Counted from the first letter of the stretch, positions 53,626 to 62,672 are shown. The stretch: 64,000 nucleotides of DNA from Streptomyces sp. HUAS CB01 (GCF_030406905.1 NZ_CP129137.1:6293501-6357500), one strand, 5' to 3'. A program made the numbers and translations. Notes: generated by a model from the sequence alone, not told the origin.

Positions 53626-54080
53626 GGCCGCCGCGTGGAGGCACCGCGCCGCTCCGGTACGCGGCCGGAGGACTGGGTCTGGTGCTGATGGCCGTGGGTA
53701 CGGCGCTGGTCCTCTCCGCCCGCGACGCCCGGGGGGTGGCGGTGTGGCTGGGCGGAGCGCTCGTCCTGCACGACGCGGTGCTCGCTCCGCTCGTCCTCGG
53801 CGTGGGGATGCTCGTCGCGGGCCTGCCCGCCCGCGGGGTGGTGCGGGGCGCGCTGGTCGTGGGCGGCTCGCTCGTGCTGGTCACGCTGCCGCTGCTGCTC
53901 CGGCCCGGTGCCCCGCCCAACCCGTCCGCGCTGCCACTGCCCTACGGGCGGAACCTGATGATCGTGCTGGGGGCGGTGGCCGGTGCCGCCTGCCTGATCC
54001 TGCTCGTCCGGCGGCTTCGGCGCGGGCTCCGGCACGTGGGGGAGGACGGTCGGCGACAGCGTCAGGTCCCGCGCCGCTGA
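53622..54080 (+). CDS. Small four-helix membrane protein
   Basis: A 152-residue protein with four TM helices (~15-33, 42-65, 72-93, 110-130) and charged ends. It matches no family I can name. GTG 53622 overlaps the stop of the molybdopterin gene, so it is probably an accessory or membrane anchor. Its last 19 bp overlap the end of the opposite methyltransferase gene. Confidence 0.7.
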   Translation: MRPPRGGTAPLRYAAGGLGLVLMAVGTALVLSARDARGVAVWLGGALVLHDAVLAPLVLGVGMLVAGLPARGVVRGALVVGGSLVLVTLPLLLRPGAPPNPSALPLPYGRNLMIVLGAVAGAACLILLVRRLRRGLRHVGEDGRRQRQVPRR

Positions 54081-54727
54081 GCGGGGCCGCGCAGTTCGAC
54101 GAAGCTGCGCCCGGCCGTCGTCCACTGCCGGGCCGCGGTCCAGCCGGCACCGGCCGCGTGCTCGCGCAGGGCGCGGGCCCCGAGGCGCGCCCAGGGGAAC
54201 GGGGCCCCGCGTTCCCCTCTGCCGTTGACGACGGTCACCTCGACGCGTTCGTCGGCGTCCTCGTCCTCGGCGGAGGTCTCGGCTATCAGCACCGCGCCGG
54301 GCGCGGTGACTTCGGCCGCACGCCGCATGAGCGCGGCCGGGTCCCCTCCGATGCCGACGTTGCCGTCGATCAGCAGCGCCGTCTCCCAGCGGCCCTCTTC
54401 GGGCACCGGTTCGAAGACCGAGCGGAGCAGGGCGGTGCCGCCGGCCCGGACCGTACGGGCGACCGCCTCCGGACTGACGTCGATGCCGAGTACGCGTCGC
54501 CCGCGTGCCTCGAGTGCGACGACGAGCCGTCCGGGACCGCAGCCGATGTCCAGCACAGGCCCGTGGCACCGTCCGAGCACGGTCCGGTCGGCGAAGTCCG
54601 GCCCCTCGCACCAGCGTTCCACCTCCAGGGGCAGGAGCCACCCGTCCCGGCGACGCAGGAAGAGCGGACCGCGCCCGGTGCGCAGCGCGTCCGTGTAGGG
54701 GTCGGCCTGCCACGCGGTCGCCGTCAT
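54062..54727 (-). CDS. Class I SAM-dependent methyltransferase
   Basis: A 221-residue methyltransferase: PVLDIGCGPGRLVVALEARG (motif I, ~58-77), VLGIDVSPEAV (motif II), ETALLIDGNVGIGGDPAALM (post-motif), and a C-terminal beta hairpin. Last gene of the epimerase-GT2-DUF2064-methyltransferase operon, coupled to DUF2064 by an ATGA overlap. It may methylate a sugar or lipid carrier made by the same cluster; the substrate is not readable. Confidence 0.85.
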   Translation of the reverse strand: MTATAWQADPYTDALRTGRGPLFLRRRDGWLLPLEVERWCEGPDFADRTVLGRCHGPVLDIGCGPGRLVVALEARGRRVLGIDVSPEAVARTVRAGGTALLRSVFEPVPEEGRWETALLIDGNVGIGGDPAALMRRAAEVTAPGAVLIAETSAEDEDADERVEVTVVNGRGERGAPFPWARLGARALREHAAGAGWTAARQWTTAGRSFVELRGPAQRRGT

Positions 54728-55434
54728 CGAGGACCCGCAGGCGAAGGGCCGTCACCGGGCCGTGCGGCGGATGACCCGGTACGGAACCCGTCCGCGCGGG
54801 CCGGCCCGGGGGCCGCCGGGACCAGCCGTGCGTACACGGCCGCGAACCGGCTTCCCGCCGCCTCCCGGGCCACCAGCCGCGCGTCCTCGGCGGTGTCCAT
54901 GTCGCGCAGGGTCGGCAGGTCGCCCACGCGCAGCCCGGCGTCGACCAGCCGGCGACGCTGTGCGGCTCCGGTCTCCGGCACGGACATGGGTACTCCGCGC
55001 AGCAGTTCCGGATCCGGCGAGGCCAGTCCCAGCGCCCAGAATCCGCCGTCGGCGGCGGGCCCGAACCAGGCGTCGTGCTCGTGCCACGCCCGCGGCGCGA
55101 GCGCAGGAGCGAGGAGGGCCGCCGAGAGTTGCGGGGTGTCCATGCCCACGAGCAGCGCCGGGCCCGCACACAGGGAGAACGCCGCGGCCAGCCGCTCGTC
55201 GAGCGGGCCGGCGCCCTGGGGCACGACGTCGAATCCCGCCGGCAGCCAGTCGCGGGCCGTTCCGTCCAGGACGAGCACACGTCGCTCCGCGGGAAGTCCG
55301 GCGACCACGGCAAGGGTGTCGGCCAGCGCGGCCTCGGCCAGGAGCGCGGCCTGCGCCGGGCTGTACGGAGGACACAGCCGTGTCTTCACCCGGCCCGGTA
55401 CCGGTTCCTTGGCGATGACGAGAAGCGTGGTCAC
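54724..55434 (-). CDS. DUF2064 (TIGR04282-type) nucleotidyl/glycosyl transferase
   Basis: A 236-residue protein of the DUF2064 family, related in fold to CofC/MobA nucleotidyltransferases and annotated in part as arsenosugar-type glycosyltransferase. Signs: VIAKEPVPGRVKTRLCPPYSP at the start, PALLVGMDTPQL, HDAWFGPAADGGFWALGL. Probably loads a nucleotide or sugar onto a phosphate-containing acceptor. It overlaps its neighbours on both sides by 4 bp, so the operon is tightly coupled. Confidence 0.85.
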   Translation of the reverse strand: MTTLLVIAKEPVPGRVKTRLCPPYSPAQAALLAEAALADTLAVVAGLPAERRVLVLDGTARDWLPAGFDVVPQGAGPLDERLAAAFSLCAGPALLVGMDTPQLSAALLAPALAPRAWHEHDAWFGPAADGGFWALGLASPDPELLRGVPMSVPETGAAQRRRLVDAGLRVGDLPTLRDMDTAEDARLVAREAAGSRFAAVYARLVPAAPGPARADGFRTGSSAARPGDGPSPAGPR

Positions 55435-56105
55435 GGTGCACCACCCGCCTCGCCCAGCACCCGGCGCATGTCGTGCACCGCCTGCCAGGTGCCCCGCCAG
55501 GTTCCGGTCACCTTCGACTTGCCGGTCCGGGGCAGGTAGGGCACGTCCTCCTCCCGCACCCGCCAGCCGGCATCAGCGGCGCGCACCACCATCTGCAGCG
55601 GATAGCCGCTGCGACGGTCCGTCAGACCCAGCTCCAGCAGCCCCTCGCGGCGTGCCGCCCGGAGCGGACCCAGATCGTGGAGCCGCAGTCCGGTTCGCCG
55701 GTGCAGCATCCAGGAAAGCGCGAGGTTCCCCGCGCGAGCGTGCGCCGGGAACGCCCCCCGCCCGGCGGGCCGTCGCCGGCCCAGCACCAGGTCGGCCTCG
55801 CCCTCCGCCACGGCACGGACGAAGGGGACGAGGAGTCCGGGATCCAGGGAGGCGTCACAGTCGCAGAAGCACACGATGTCCGCCTCCGCGGCCAGCAGCC
55901 CCGCGTGGCAGGCGGCCCCGAATCCGCGCCGATCCTCATGTACGACGGTCGCCCCCAACTCCCGGGCGATGACGGCGGATCCGTCGGTGGAGCCGTTGTC
56001 GACGACGATGGCACGCCATCCGGCGGGGACGCGTTCGAGGACCCAGGGCAGTGCCCCGGCCTCGTTCAGACAGGGAAGTACGACGTCAGTGGTCACGACT
56101 GTCAC
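55431..56105 (-). CDS. Family 2 glycosyltransferase (dolichol-phosphate mannosyltransferase-like)
   Basis: A 224-residue soluble GT2 enzyme: DVVLPCLNEAGALPWVLERV, AIVVDNGSTDGSAVIA, and a D-x-D motif FCDCDASLDPGLL. RTGKSKVTGTWRGTW near the end is typical of polyprenyl-phosphate sugar transferases. It has no membrane helices. It probably makes a lipid-linked sugar that a GT-C enzyme such as the GT87 at 50955 could use. GTG 56105 has no clear ribosome site; GTG 56096 is possible. Confidence 0.87.
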   Translation of the reverse strand: MTVVTTDVVLPCLNEAGALPWVLERVPAGWRAIVVDNGSTDGSAVIARELGATVVHEDRRGFGAACHAGLLAAEADIVCFCDCDASLDPGLLVPFVRAVAEGEADLVLGRRRPAGRGAFPAHARAGNLALSWMLHRRTGLRLHDLGPLRAARREGLLELGLTDRRSGYPLQMVVRAADAGWRVREEDVPYLPRTGKSKVTGTWRGTWQAVHDMRRVLGEAGGAP

Positions 56106-56159
56106 CGTACGAATCGGCGGCGAACAAAGCGGACATCGACCCCTTACGAATCGCGGACG

Positions 56160-57227
56160 TCATCCTCCGTGAGCGGCGCCCGGTGTGCGCTGGGCCGCAC
56201 GGGCGAACTCGGCCACGCCCTCACGGAATCCGGTGCGCGGCGACCAGCCCAGGTCGTGTCGCAGCCTCCGTGAGTCCGCCGTGATGTGCCGGACGTCCCC
56301 GAGCCGGAACTCACCGGTGACGACAGGGGCGGGACCGCCGCACGCGGCCGCGAGGGCCGCGGCCATCTCGCCGACCGTGTGGGGCTCCCCGCTGCCCGTG
56401 TTGTACGCGGTGAGGGCACCCGCCTCTCGTTCCGCGACCGCCTCCAGCGCCACGACGTTCGCCTCGGCGACGTCCCGGACGTGGACGAAGTCGCGCCGCT
56501 GGGCACCGTCCTCGAACACGCGGGGTGCCTCGCCCCGGGCCAGCGCCGACCGGAAGAAGGAGGCCACTCCCGCGTACGGCGTGTCCCGGGGCATGCCCGG
56601 GCCGTAGACGTTGTGGTAGCGGAGCGACACGGCCCGTCCGTCCGTCGCACGCGCCCAGGCCGCCGTGAGGTGCTCCTGCGCCAGCTTCGTCACGGCGTAC
56701 ACGTTCCGCGGGTCGCACGGGGCATCCTCGTCGACCAGGCCCGGGGTCAGTTCCGCGCCGCACCGCGGGCACGGCGGCTCGAACCGCCCCGCCGCAAGAT
56801 CGGCCGCCGACCTCGGACCGGGACGCACCGCCCCGTGGTCGGGGCATGCGTAACGCCCCTCCCCGTACACGACCATCGAGCCGGCGAGCACGACCTGCCG
56901 TACCCGCGCCTCCGCCGCCGCGGCGAGGAGCGTCGCCGTCCCCAGGTCGTTGCAGGCCACGTAGTCGGGCGCATCGGCGAAGTCCTTGCCGAGCCCCACC
57001 ATCGCCGCCTGGTGACACACCGCGTCCACGCCCCGCAGGACCGTGGCGAGCACCGCCGGGTCGCGGACGTCGCCATGGACGAAGCAGGTCTCCGGCAGGG
57101 CCGGAGGCCCGTGGTGCGCGGTGGGCAACAAGGCGTCCAGGACCACCGGTTCGTGGCCACGCCCGATGAGTGCCGAGACGATGTGTGCGCCGATGAAGCC
57201 GGCGCCTCCCGTGACGAGTACGCGCAT
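56160..57227 (-). CDS. NAD-dependent sugar-nucleotide epimerase/dehydratase with zinc-like Cys motif
   Basis: A 355-residue extended SDR enzyme: VLVTGGAGFIGAHIVSALIG (NAD site), GSMVVYGEGRY, and active-site YAVTKLAQE (YxxxK). Inserted at about residues 128-158 are CPDHG and CPRCG, which may bind Zn, an unusual feature. First gene of the leftward operon with the GT2, DUF2064 and methyltransferase genes. It likely supplies the nucleotide sugar for the pathway. Confidence 0.88.
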   Translation of the reverse strand: MRVLVTGGAGFIGAHIVSALIGRGHEPVVLDALLPTAHHGPPALPETCFVHGDVRDPAVLATVLRGVDAVCHQAAMVGLGKDFADAPDYVACNDLGTATLLAAAAEARVRQVVLAGSMVVYGEGRYACPDHGAVRPGPRSAADLAAGRFEPPCPRCGAELTPGLVDEDAPCDPRNVYAVTKLAQEHLTAAWARATDGRAVSLRYHNVYGPGMPRDTPYAGVASFFRSALARGEAPRVFEDGAQRRDFVHVRDVAEANVVALEAVAEREAGALTAYNTGSGEPHTVGEMAAALAAACGGPAPVVTGEFRLGDVRHITADSRRLRHDLGWSPRTGFREGVAEFARAAQRTPGAAHGG

Positions 57228-57428
57228 GCCGCCGACGCTATGGGCCGCCTCCGCCGCCCGCCTGCTCCCACGCCAGGACGTAAGACTTCCGTCACCACGG
57301 CCCCCGCCGGCCCGGCTCGCGCGGGGACGCAGCCCGAGGGCCGACCGGCCTTCGTCGCCGATGTGTTGAGGTGCGCCTCAGGTGGGCGACACGGCAATGT
57401 ATGGCATGTGCATCCCATTCCTCAGCAG

Positions 57429-59360
57429 ATGCGGCGCCCGGCCGGCCACATGCTCGTCAGCGGTGACGACGCCCTCGCCCATCGGCTCGCCGGCGAACTC
57501 CGCGACGTCTACCGGCAGCAGGTGACGCTGCTCGTGCCGCCCAGCCGCTCGTCCAGGACCCCTCCCGCGGACGCGAACGCTCCCTCGGGCGGCCGGGCCC
57601 TCGCCCTGCTCGGCAGGGTGTCGGCAGGCATCACCCGTACGGGAGGGAGCCGCGCGGCCGTGAACGGCGGGGGCGGTCGTCCGGACGAGATGACCGTCGT
57701 CGAGACCGACGACCTCGACGACCTCGCGCTCCGGGAAGCCGGGGTGGAGACCGCGCAGGCACTCGCCCTGGTGCACGAGGACGACGAGACCAACATCCGT
57801 GCCGCACTCACCGCCCGCCGGCTGAACCCCCGCCTGCGTCTGGTGATCCGCCTCTACAACCGCAAGCTCGGCCAGCACCTGGAGGAACTTCTCGACCAGG
57901 CAGCCGTCCTCGCCGTCCCCGGGATGGCCGCGGACGACATCGACTCCTCCACCACCGTCCTGTCCGACGCCGACACCGCCGCTCCCGCGCTCGCCGCCAC
58001 GGCCGTCACCGGTACCAGCAAGATCGTCCAGGCCGACGGGCTGCTCCTGCGCGCGGCCGAGAGGCCCCCGCCGGGGCGCGGTGAGACGGGGGATCCGGGA
58101 CTGTGCACACTGGCGCTGCTGTCCTCCACGAGCAGCGACCCCGCAGGCGTGGAGGGAGCCGACGGCAGCGGATCCGACGGACCGCTCCTGCTGCCGGACG
58201 ACGGGGCCGTCGCCGCGGCGTCCGGCCGGGGCACGATCGTGCTCGAAGCCGTCACCGGACCGGAAGCCGTGCCCGGGAGCCGGCTGAGCGGTCCCGCCCT
58301 GCCCTTCCGGGAACTCCTCTCGCGCCGAGTGCGCTGGTCGTTCGCCGGTGTCGGCGCGGCCGTCACCGCCCTGGCCGTCGCGTCCTGGCTCACCACGGGC
58401 GACCATCCCCTCCACGCCGCCTACGTCACGCTCCTCGACCTCTTCTCCATCAACGACCCCGCGGTCGGCGAGGACACCGACCGACAGGTCCTCCAGCTGC
58501 TCACCGGGCTCGTGGGCCTGCTCCTGCTGCCCCTGCTCGTCGCCGCGGTGCTGGAAGCGCTCAGCTCCTTCCGCTCGGCGACCGCCCTGCGCCGGCCGCC
58601 GAGAGGGCTGAACGGGCACGTCGTCCTGCTGGGTCTGGGCAAGATCGGCACCCGTGTCCTCGCCCGGTTGCGTGAACTCGGCACGCCCGTCGTCTGTGTC
58701 GAGAACGATCCCGAAGCGCGCGGAGTCGCGCTCGCCCGGAGACTGCGCGTTCCCGTGATCATCGGGGACGTCACGCAGGAGGGTGTGCTCGAGGCGGCCA
58801 GAACCCACCGGGCCCACGCCCTGCTCGCCCTCACGAGCTCCGACACCACCAATCTCGAGGCGGCGCTGTACGCCCGCTCGATCGCCCCCGATCTCCGGGT
58901 GGCGCTGCGGCTGTACGACGACGACTTCGCCACCGCCGTCTACCGGACGCTGCGCGCCGCGCACCCCGGGGCGCTCACCCGCAGCAGGAGCGTGACGTCG
59001 CTCTCCGCGCCCGCCTTCGCCGGTGCCATGATGGGCCGTCAGGTGCTCGGGGCGATCTCCGTCGAGCGCCGGGTCCTGCTCTTCGCCGCGCTCGAGGTGG
59101 CCGACCTGCCGCAGCTGGAGGGCCGCACCATCGCCGAAGCGGTCCGCCCGGGCATGTGGCGGGTGCTGGCCCTGGACATGAAGGCACCGGGCGACCGGCG
59201 TCCGGATCTCTCCGCGGCCCCGCCCGACGACGGGACGGAACACACGACCGATCTGCTCTTCGACCTCCACCCGGGGCATCTGCTGCGTCCCGGCGACCGG
59301 GTGGTCGTCGCCGCCACGCGCCGTGGCCTGGCGGAACTCCTCGGGCACCGGACCCGGTAG
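57429..59360 (+). CDS. RCK/TrkA-N - two-helix - RCK/TrkA-N membrane protein
   Basis: A 643-residue protein: a first NAD-binding RCK-like half (HMLVSGDDALAHRLAGEL; ~8-190), an Ala/Gly/Ser-rich stretch, two hydrophobic helices (~305-323 and ~355-380), then a second RCK half (GHVVLLGLGKIGTRVLARL; VIIGDVTQEGVLEAART; ~400-560) and a C-terminal domain. The order resembles Kch/MthK K+ channels, but the loop between the helices (LLDLFSINDPA) lacks a TVGYG filter. ATG 57429 is used; GTG 57408 is an alternative. It may be a channel relic, a regulator of one, or an atypical transporter. Confidence 0.78.
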   Translation: MRRPAGHMLVSGDDALAHRLAGELRDVYRQQVTLLVPPSRSSRTPPADANAPSGGRALALLGRVSAGITRTGGSRAAVNGGGGRPDEMTVVETDDLDDLALREAGVETAQALALVHEDDETNIRAALTARRLNPRLRLVIRLYNRKLGQHLEELLDQAAVLAVPGMAADDIDSSTTVLSDADTAAPALAATAVTGTSKIVQADGLLLRAAERPPPGRGETGDPGLCTLALLSSTSSDPAGVEGADGSGSDGPLLLPDDGAVAAASGRGTIVLEAVTGPEAVPGSRLSGPALPFRELLSRRVRWSFAGVGAAVTALAVASWLTTGDHPLHAAYVTLLDLFSINDPAVGEDTDRQVLQLLTGLVGLLLLPLLVAAVLEALSSFRSATALRRPPRGLNGHVVLLGLGKIGTRVLARLRELGTPVVCVENDPEARGVALARRLRVPVIIGDVTQEGVLEAARTHRAHALLALTSSDTTNLEAALYARSIAPDLRVALRLYDDDFATAVYRTLRAAHPGALTRSRSVTSLSAPAFAGAMMGRQVLGAISVERRVLLFAALEVADLPQLEGRTIAEAVRPGMWRVLALDMKAPGDRRPDLSAAPPDDGTEHTTDLLFDLHPGHLLRPGDRVVVAATRRGLAELLGHRTR

Positions 59361-59746
59361 TCCGCGTTCCGGGCAGTCGGCGCTGCCGTCGTGCGCTTTG
59401 CTCGTGGGCCTTGCGGGGGTCCGCGTCGTGCCGGTGGGCCCTGGAGTGGTTCGCGTTCCGCTCGTGGGTCCCTGGACGATCCGCGCGGCCGTGGGGCAGG
59501 TCGAGCCGGTGGGGCGGCTATGTGGACGGGCTGGCCCCCGGCTGCGGCGGGGTCCGTAGGCGCGCGTACGGCGCGTCTGTGGTGGACTCGTCCTGTCGGC
59601 AGGGGCACCGCCCGCCCCGGCCGCCCGATCCGCCGCAGGCAGTACCGGAACCGACGGACAGGGGGGATGGTGAGGCGGACGGGATGCGGCGGCCGCCGGT
59701 GGGACGGTGCCGCCCCCGCCGTCCTCGAGCGCATCGGAGGGACACC
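59361..59746. other. 386-bp spacer
   Basis: No convincing gene. It holds the promoter for the small membrane gene at 59747; no strong repeat or hairpin was seen. Confidence 0.45.
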
Positions 59747-60016
59747 GTGAACGGCTCCGCCTCGCTTCTGACCGTCGCCCTCGTGGCCGCCGCACTCGTG
59801 ATCAGGACGGCCGTCGCGGAGCTGCGCAACCCCGGAAGCGCCCGTGCGCGGTGGGCCGTCGCCTCCCGCACCCGGGCCGTCACCGCGGGGGCGGTGACGG
59901 CGGCCGTGCTCGGAGTCGTCGGCTGGCGGTACGCGGGCCACGGCGCGGTGGCCTGGGCCGTTCTCGCGGGAGCGCTGGTCGTGGTCGTCGTGGACCGCCG
60001 CCCGCCCCCGGAGTGA
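59747..60016 (+). CDS. Small membrane protein (89 residues)
   Basis: GTG 59747 has GGAGG at good spacing. Three hydrophobic stretches (LLTVALVAAALVIRTAV; AVTAGAVTAAVLGVVGW; AVAWAVLAGALVVVVV) separated by an Arg-rich loop. No family recognised. It ends 313 bp before the opposing flotillin gene, and a terminator-like hairpin follows. Confidence 0.6.
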   Translation: MNGSASLLTVALVAAALVIRTAVAELRNPGSARARWAVASRTRAVTAGAVTAAVLGVVGWRYAGHGAVAWAVLAGALVVVVVDRRPPPE

Positions 60017-60329
60017 ACGCCCGCTGCCGCACCACCCGAGGACCGCAACGGCGCTGCCCGGCGGAGGCGCGCGCCACCCAGCCACACGACGCGCCCTCCA
60101 CGAGGTGCGCGCTCAGGGGCGGTCGGGTCCACGGCGGGCCGGCCCCCCCGGCCTGCGCGGGGGCGGGGCCGGCCCGCGCCGGGTCGGGTTCTCCGCCCGC
60201 GTGTTCCTTCCCGGTCGCGTCGGGCGGGCTTTCCCGGAGGCTGCCGGGCCTGCCTTCCCGGCGGGCGCCGGGTGGTCCCGGAGCCGGCCGGGCGGGCCGT
60301 CGCCCCGGTCGACCGCCCGACGCCCCCCG
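60017..60329. other. 313-bp spacer after convergent genes
   Basis: Apart from the hairpin at 60134-60177 it is a very GC-rich stretch with no visible gene. Confidence 0.5.
60134..60177. terminator. Perfect 13-bp stem before the flotillin gene end
   Basis: GCGGGCCGGCCCC (60134-60146) pairs fully with GGGGCCGGCCCGC (60165-60177) around an 18-nt loop. It likely ends the small membrane gene and may end the flotillin gene, whose stop is 153 bp away. Confidence 0.6.
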
Positions 60330-61754
60330 TCAGCCGGTGATCTCGACCGCGCCGTTCTCCGCGGACTTGCCGCGCTCCCGCTTCGGGCCCTTCTGCGTGA
60401 TGCCCCGCAGCAGCTCGGCGAGGTCGACCCCCGTGGTGGAACCCAGGAGTTCCAGACCCTGGGCGACGTTGTCCGCCACGGCGCGCGGCAGCTTGCCGGC
60501 TCCGTCGGTGGAGATGACGGTCATCTTGTCGATCGCGCCGAGCGGTTCGGCCGCCTTGCCGACCACCTGAGGCAGCACCTCGACGAGCATCTGCAGCACC
60601 GCGGCGTCGCCGTACCGGTCGAAGGCGTCGGCCTTCTTCTGCATGGCCTCCGCCTCGGCGGATCCCCTCGCGGCGATGGCGGCTGCCTCCGCCTCGCCCT
60701 CGATACGGACCGCGTCGGCGAGCGCCGCGCGGTGCGCCTTCTCGCCCTCACCGGTCAGGCGGGCCCGCTGCGCATCGGCCTCGGCCTGCTTCACCAGGGC
60801 GACACGACGCGCCTCGGCCTCCTGCTCGGCCTGGTAGCGGGCCGCGTCGGCCGGCTTGCGGACCTGGGTGTCGAGCTCCCTGTCCGTCAGCGCCGCCCGG
60901 CGCTCCGCGACCTTCTCCTGCTGGCTGAGGATCTCCTGCTGCCGGTCGGCCTCGGCGAGCGGTCCCGCCGCCGCGGCCTTCGCGGCGGCCTCGTCCGTCT
61001 CCGCCTTGATCTCGGCCTGCTTGAGCGCGAACGTCCGCTGCGCGACGGCGATCTCCTCCTCGGCCTTCAGCCGCGCCTGCTCCGAGGCCCGCCGGGCCAC
61101 GGCCTCGGCGATGTCGGCCTCCTGCTTGGCCCGCGCCGCTTCCGGGCGCCCGAGGTCCTCGAGGTAGGAACCCTCGGTGGTGATGTCCTGGATCTGGAAC
61201 GCGTCCAGCACCAGGCCCTGGCCCGAGAGACTGGCCTCGGCCTCCTCCGCGACCTGGCCGGCGAAGGCGGCCCGGTCCCGGATGATGTCCTCCACCGACA
61301 TCCGGCCGACGATGGAGCGCAGCGCTCCGGAGAGCACTTCCTGGGTGAAGCCGACGATGCCGTTCTGCTGGACGAGGAAGCGCTGGGCGGCGGCCCGGAT
61401 GGAGTCCTCGGACCCGCCCACCTTGACGATCGCCACGCCCTCCAGATTGGCCTTGATGCCGCGCAGCGTGACCGCGCCGCGCACGGCGACGGGGATGTGC
61501 CTGCTGGAGAGGTCGAGGGTGAACCTCTGCTGCACGAACGGGACGACGAAGACGCCGCCGCCGACGACGACCTTCTGGCCGCTGTTGTCGGTGAAGACCC
61601 GTCCGGTCTCGGGATCGGTGGACTTCTTGCCGCGCCGGCCCGTGATGATGAACGCCTCACTGGGGCCGGCGACCTTGTACCGCGTGACCACGACGAGGGC
61701 CAGCAGTACGAGGAGTACGGCGACTCCCACCACGGCGATGACGACTGGATTCAT
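60330..61754 (-). CDS. Flotillin-family (SPFH) membrane-microdomain protein
   Basis: A 474-residue protein: N-terminal TM helix (~4-26), SPFH/PHB domain (~28-185; RYKVAGPSEAFIITGRRGKK, VVGGGVFVVPFVQQRF, GSEDSIRAAAQRFL), then a long Ala/Glu-rich coiled coil (~185-380) and a C-terminal region (PQVVGKAAEPLGAIDKMTVI). Flotillins scaffold membrane microdomains and help assemble signalling and cell-wall complexes. ATG 61754 has GGGGGGAG five bases upstream. The NfeD-like gene precedes it on the same strand. Confidence 0.92.
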   Translation of the reverse strand: MNPVVIAVVGVAVLLVLLALVVVTRYKVAGPSEAFIITGRRGKKSTDPETGRVFTDNSGQKVVVGGGVFVVPFVQQRFTLDLSSRHIPVAVRGAVTLRGIKANLEGVAIVKVGGSEDSIRAAAQRFLVQQNGIVGFTQEVLSGALRSIVGRMSVEDIIRDRAAFAGQVAEEAEASLSGQGLVLDAFQIQDITTEGSYLEDLGRPEAARAKQEADIAEAVARRASEQARLKAEEEIAVAQRTFALKQAEIKAETDEAAAKAAAAGPLAEADRQQEILSQQEKVAERRAALTDRELDTQVRKPADAARYQAEQEAEARRVALVKQAEADAQRARLTGEGEKAHRAALADAVRIEGEAEAAAIAARGSAEAEAMQKKADAFDRYGDAAVLQMLVEVLPQVVGKAAEPLGAIDKMTVISTDGAGKLPRAVADNVAQGLELLGSTTGVDLAELLRGITQKGPKRERGKSAENGAVEITG

Positions 61755-61823
61755 GGTGCTCCCCCCTGCCTCCCTGGGGCGGCAGATCACGTGGGTCGAA
61801 TGGACGGGCGCCGGGGTGGATCG

Positions 61824-62333
61824 TCAGCGCTCGACGGGGCGGACGAGGACGGACGTGGCCGACAGGGCGGCCTCCACCCACACCTCCGCGCCCCGCCGGA
61901 CAGGCGTGGCGGACCTGGCGGCGTACTTCACGGGCTGCCCGGCCACCAGCAGCAGCACCTCGCCGTAGCCGTCGGCCGGGATGGCGGTCACCACGGATCC
62001 TCCGGTGCCGAGGAGGTCCTCCCCCCGGGGAGCGGCCGCGGTCCGGTCCGCCATGAGTGCGCTGCTGAGCCGCCAGGTCAGCCTGGCCGCGAGCAGGCCG
62101 GCGAGCACTCCCGCCACCGTGGCGGCGGTCGTACCGAGACCCGTCGTGCCCAGCACGATCGCGCCGGTGAAGCCGAGCATCGAGACGAACCCGGCGATCG
62201 CAGGAAGCGACAGCCAGCCGTCGAACATGCCGCCCAGCGCCCCGTCGAGGACACCTTCCAGCACCCCGTCGAGGACGAGCGAGAGCGCCAGGAGGACGAT
62301 CCCCGCGATGCCGAGGCCGAGAAACAAACCCAT
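61824..62333 (-). CDS. NfeD-like partner of flotillin
   Basis: A 169-residue protein with three hydrophobic helices (~2-22, 45-68, 72-92) and a small beta-barrel-like C-terminus (~105-165; GTGGSVVTAIPADGYGEVLLLV and ARSATPVRRGAEVWVEAAL), the OB-fold of NfeD short forms. NfeD and flotillin genes are paired across bacteria. ATG 62333 follows GGGGGGTG. 69 bp separate it from the flotillin gene. Confidence 0.78.
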   Translation of the reverse strand: MGLFLGLGIAGIVLLALSLVLDGVLEGVLDGALGGMFDGWLSLPAIAGFVSMLGFTGAIVLGTTGLGTTAATVAGVLAGLLAARLTWRLSSALMADRTAAAPRGEDLLGTGGSVVTAIPADGYGEVLLLVAGQPVKYAARSATPVRRGAEVWVEAALSATSVLVRPVER

Positions 62334-62672
62334 ACCAGTACACCCCCCTGACCACCGGTCACCCCGCCGGCCGCATGGTCTCACGCACAACGAGCCGATC
62401 TCATTGCCGTGTTACGGCAGTCTTGACGACTTCTTGATGCCGTCCTCTCCGCGGCGCCGGGTCCCATCGGTGAGGCTCCCCCTCCGGGCGGCGGAGCGGG
62501 CGGCCGGCAGTCCGCCGAACCCGCACTCCACACGCCTTCCCCTGCCCGGGTGTCGCCGCGGCCCGATGCCTTCTACACGGAAGTAGAGTGCTGGGACCTT
62601 GCCGTGCCGCCGAGAGCGCGTACCGACGACGGGCGGGCGCCGACCCGTCCGGGGCAGTGGAGGGACGTCGAC
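62334..62672. other. Divergent spacer before the LCP gene
   Basis: Between the leftward NfeD-like gene and the rightward LCP gene. AT-richer parts lie at 62385-62440 (TTGCCGTGTTACGG...TTGACGACTTCTTGATG). Near 62572-62587 stands an imperfect BlaI-type box. No gene is seen. Confidence 0.5.
62572..62587. promoter_or_regulatory. Imperfect BlaI-type operator before the LCP gene
   Basis: TCTACA-cgga-AGTAGA, matching the boxes at 29898 and 32908 at all but one arm position (A for T). It lies 86 bp before the LCP start. It may place this wall enzyme under BlaI. Confidence 0.5.
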
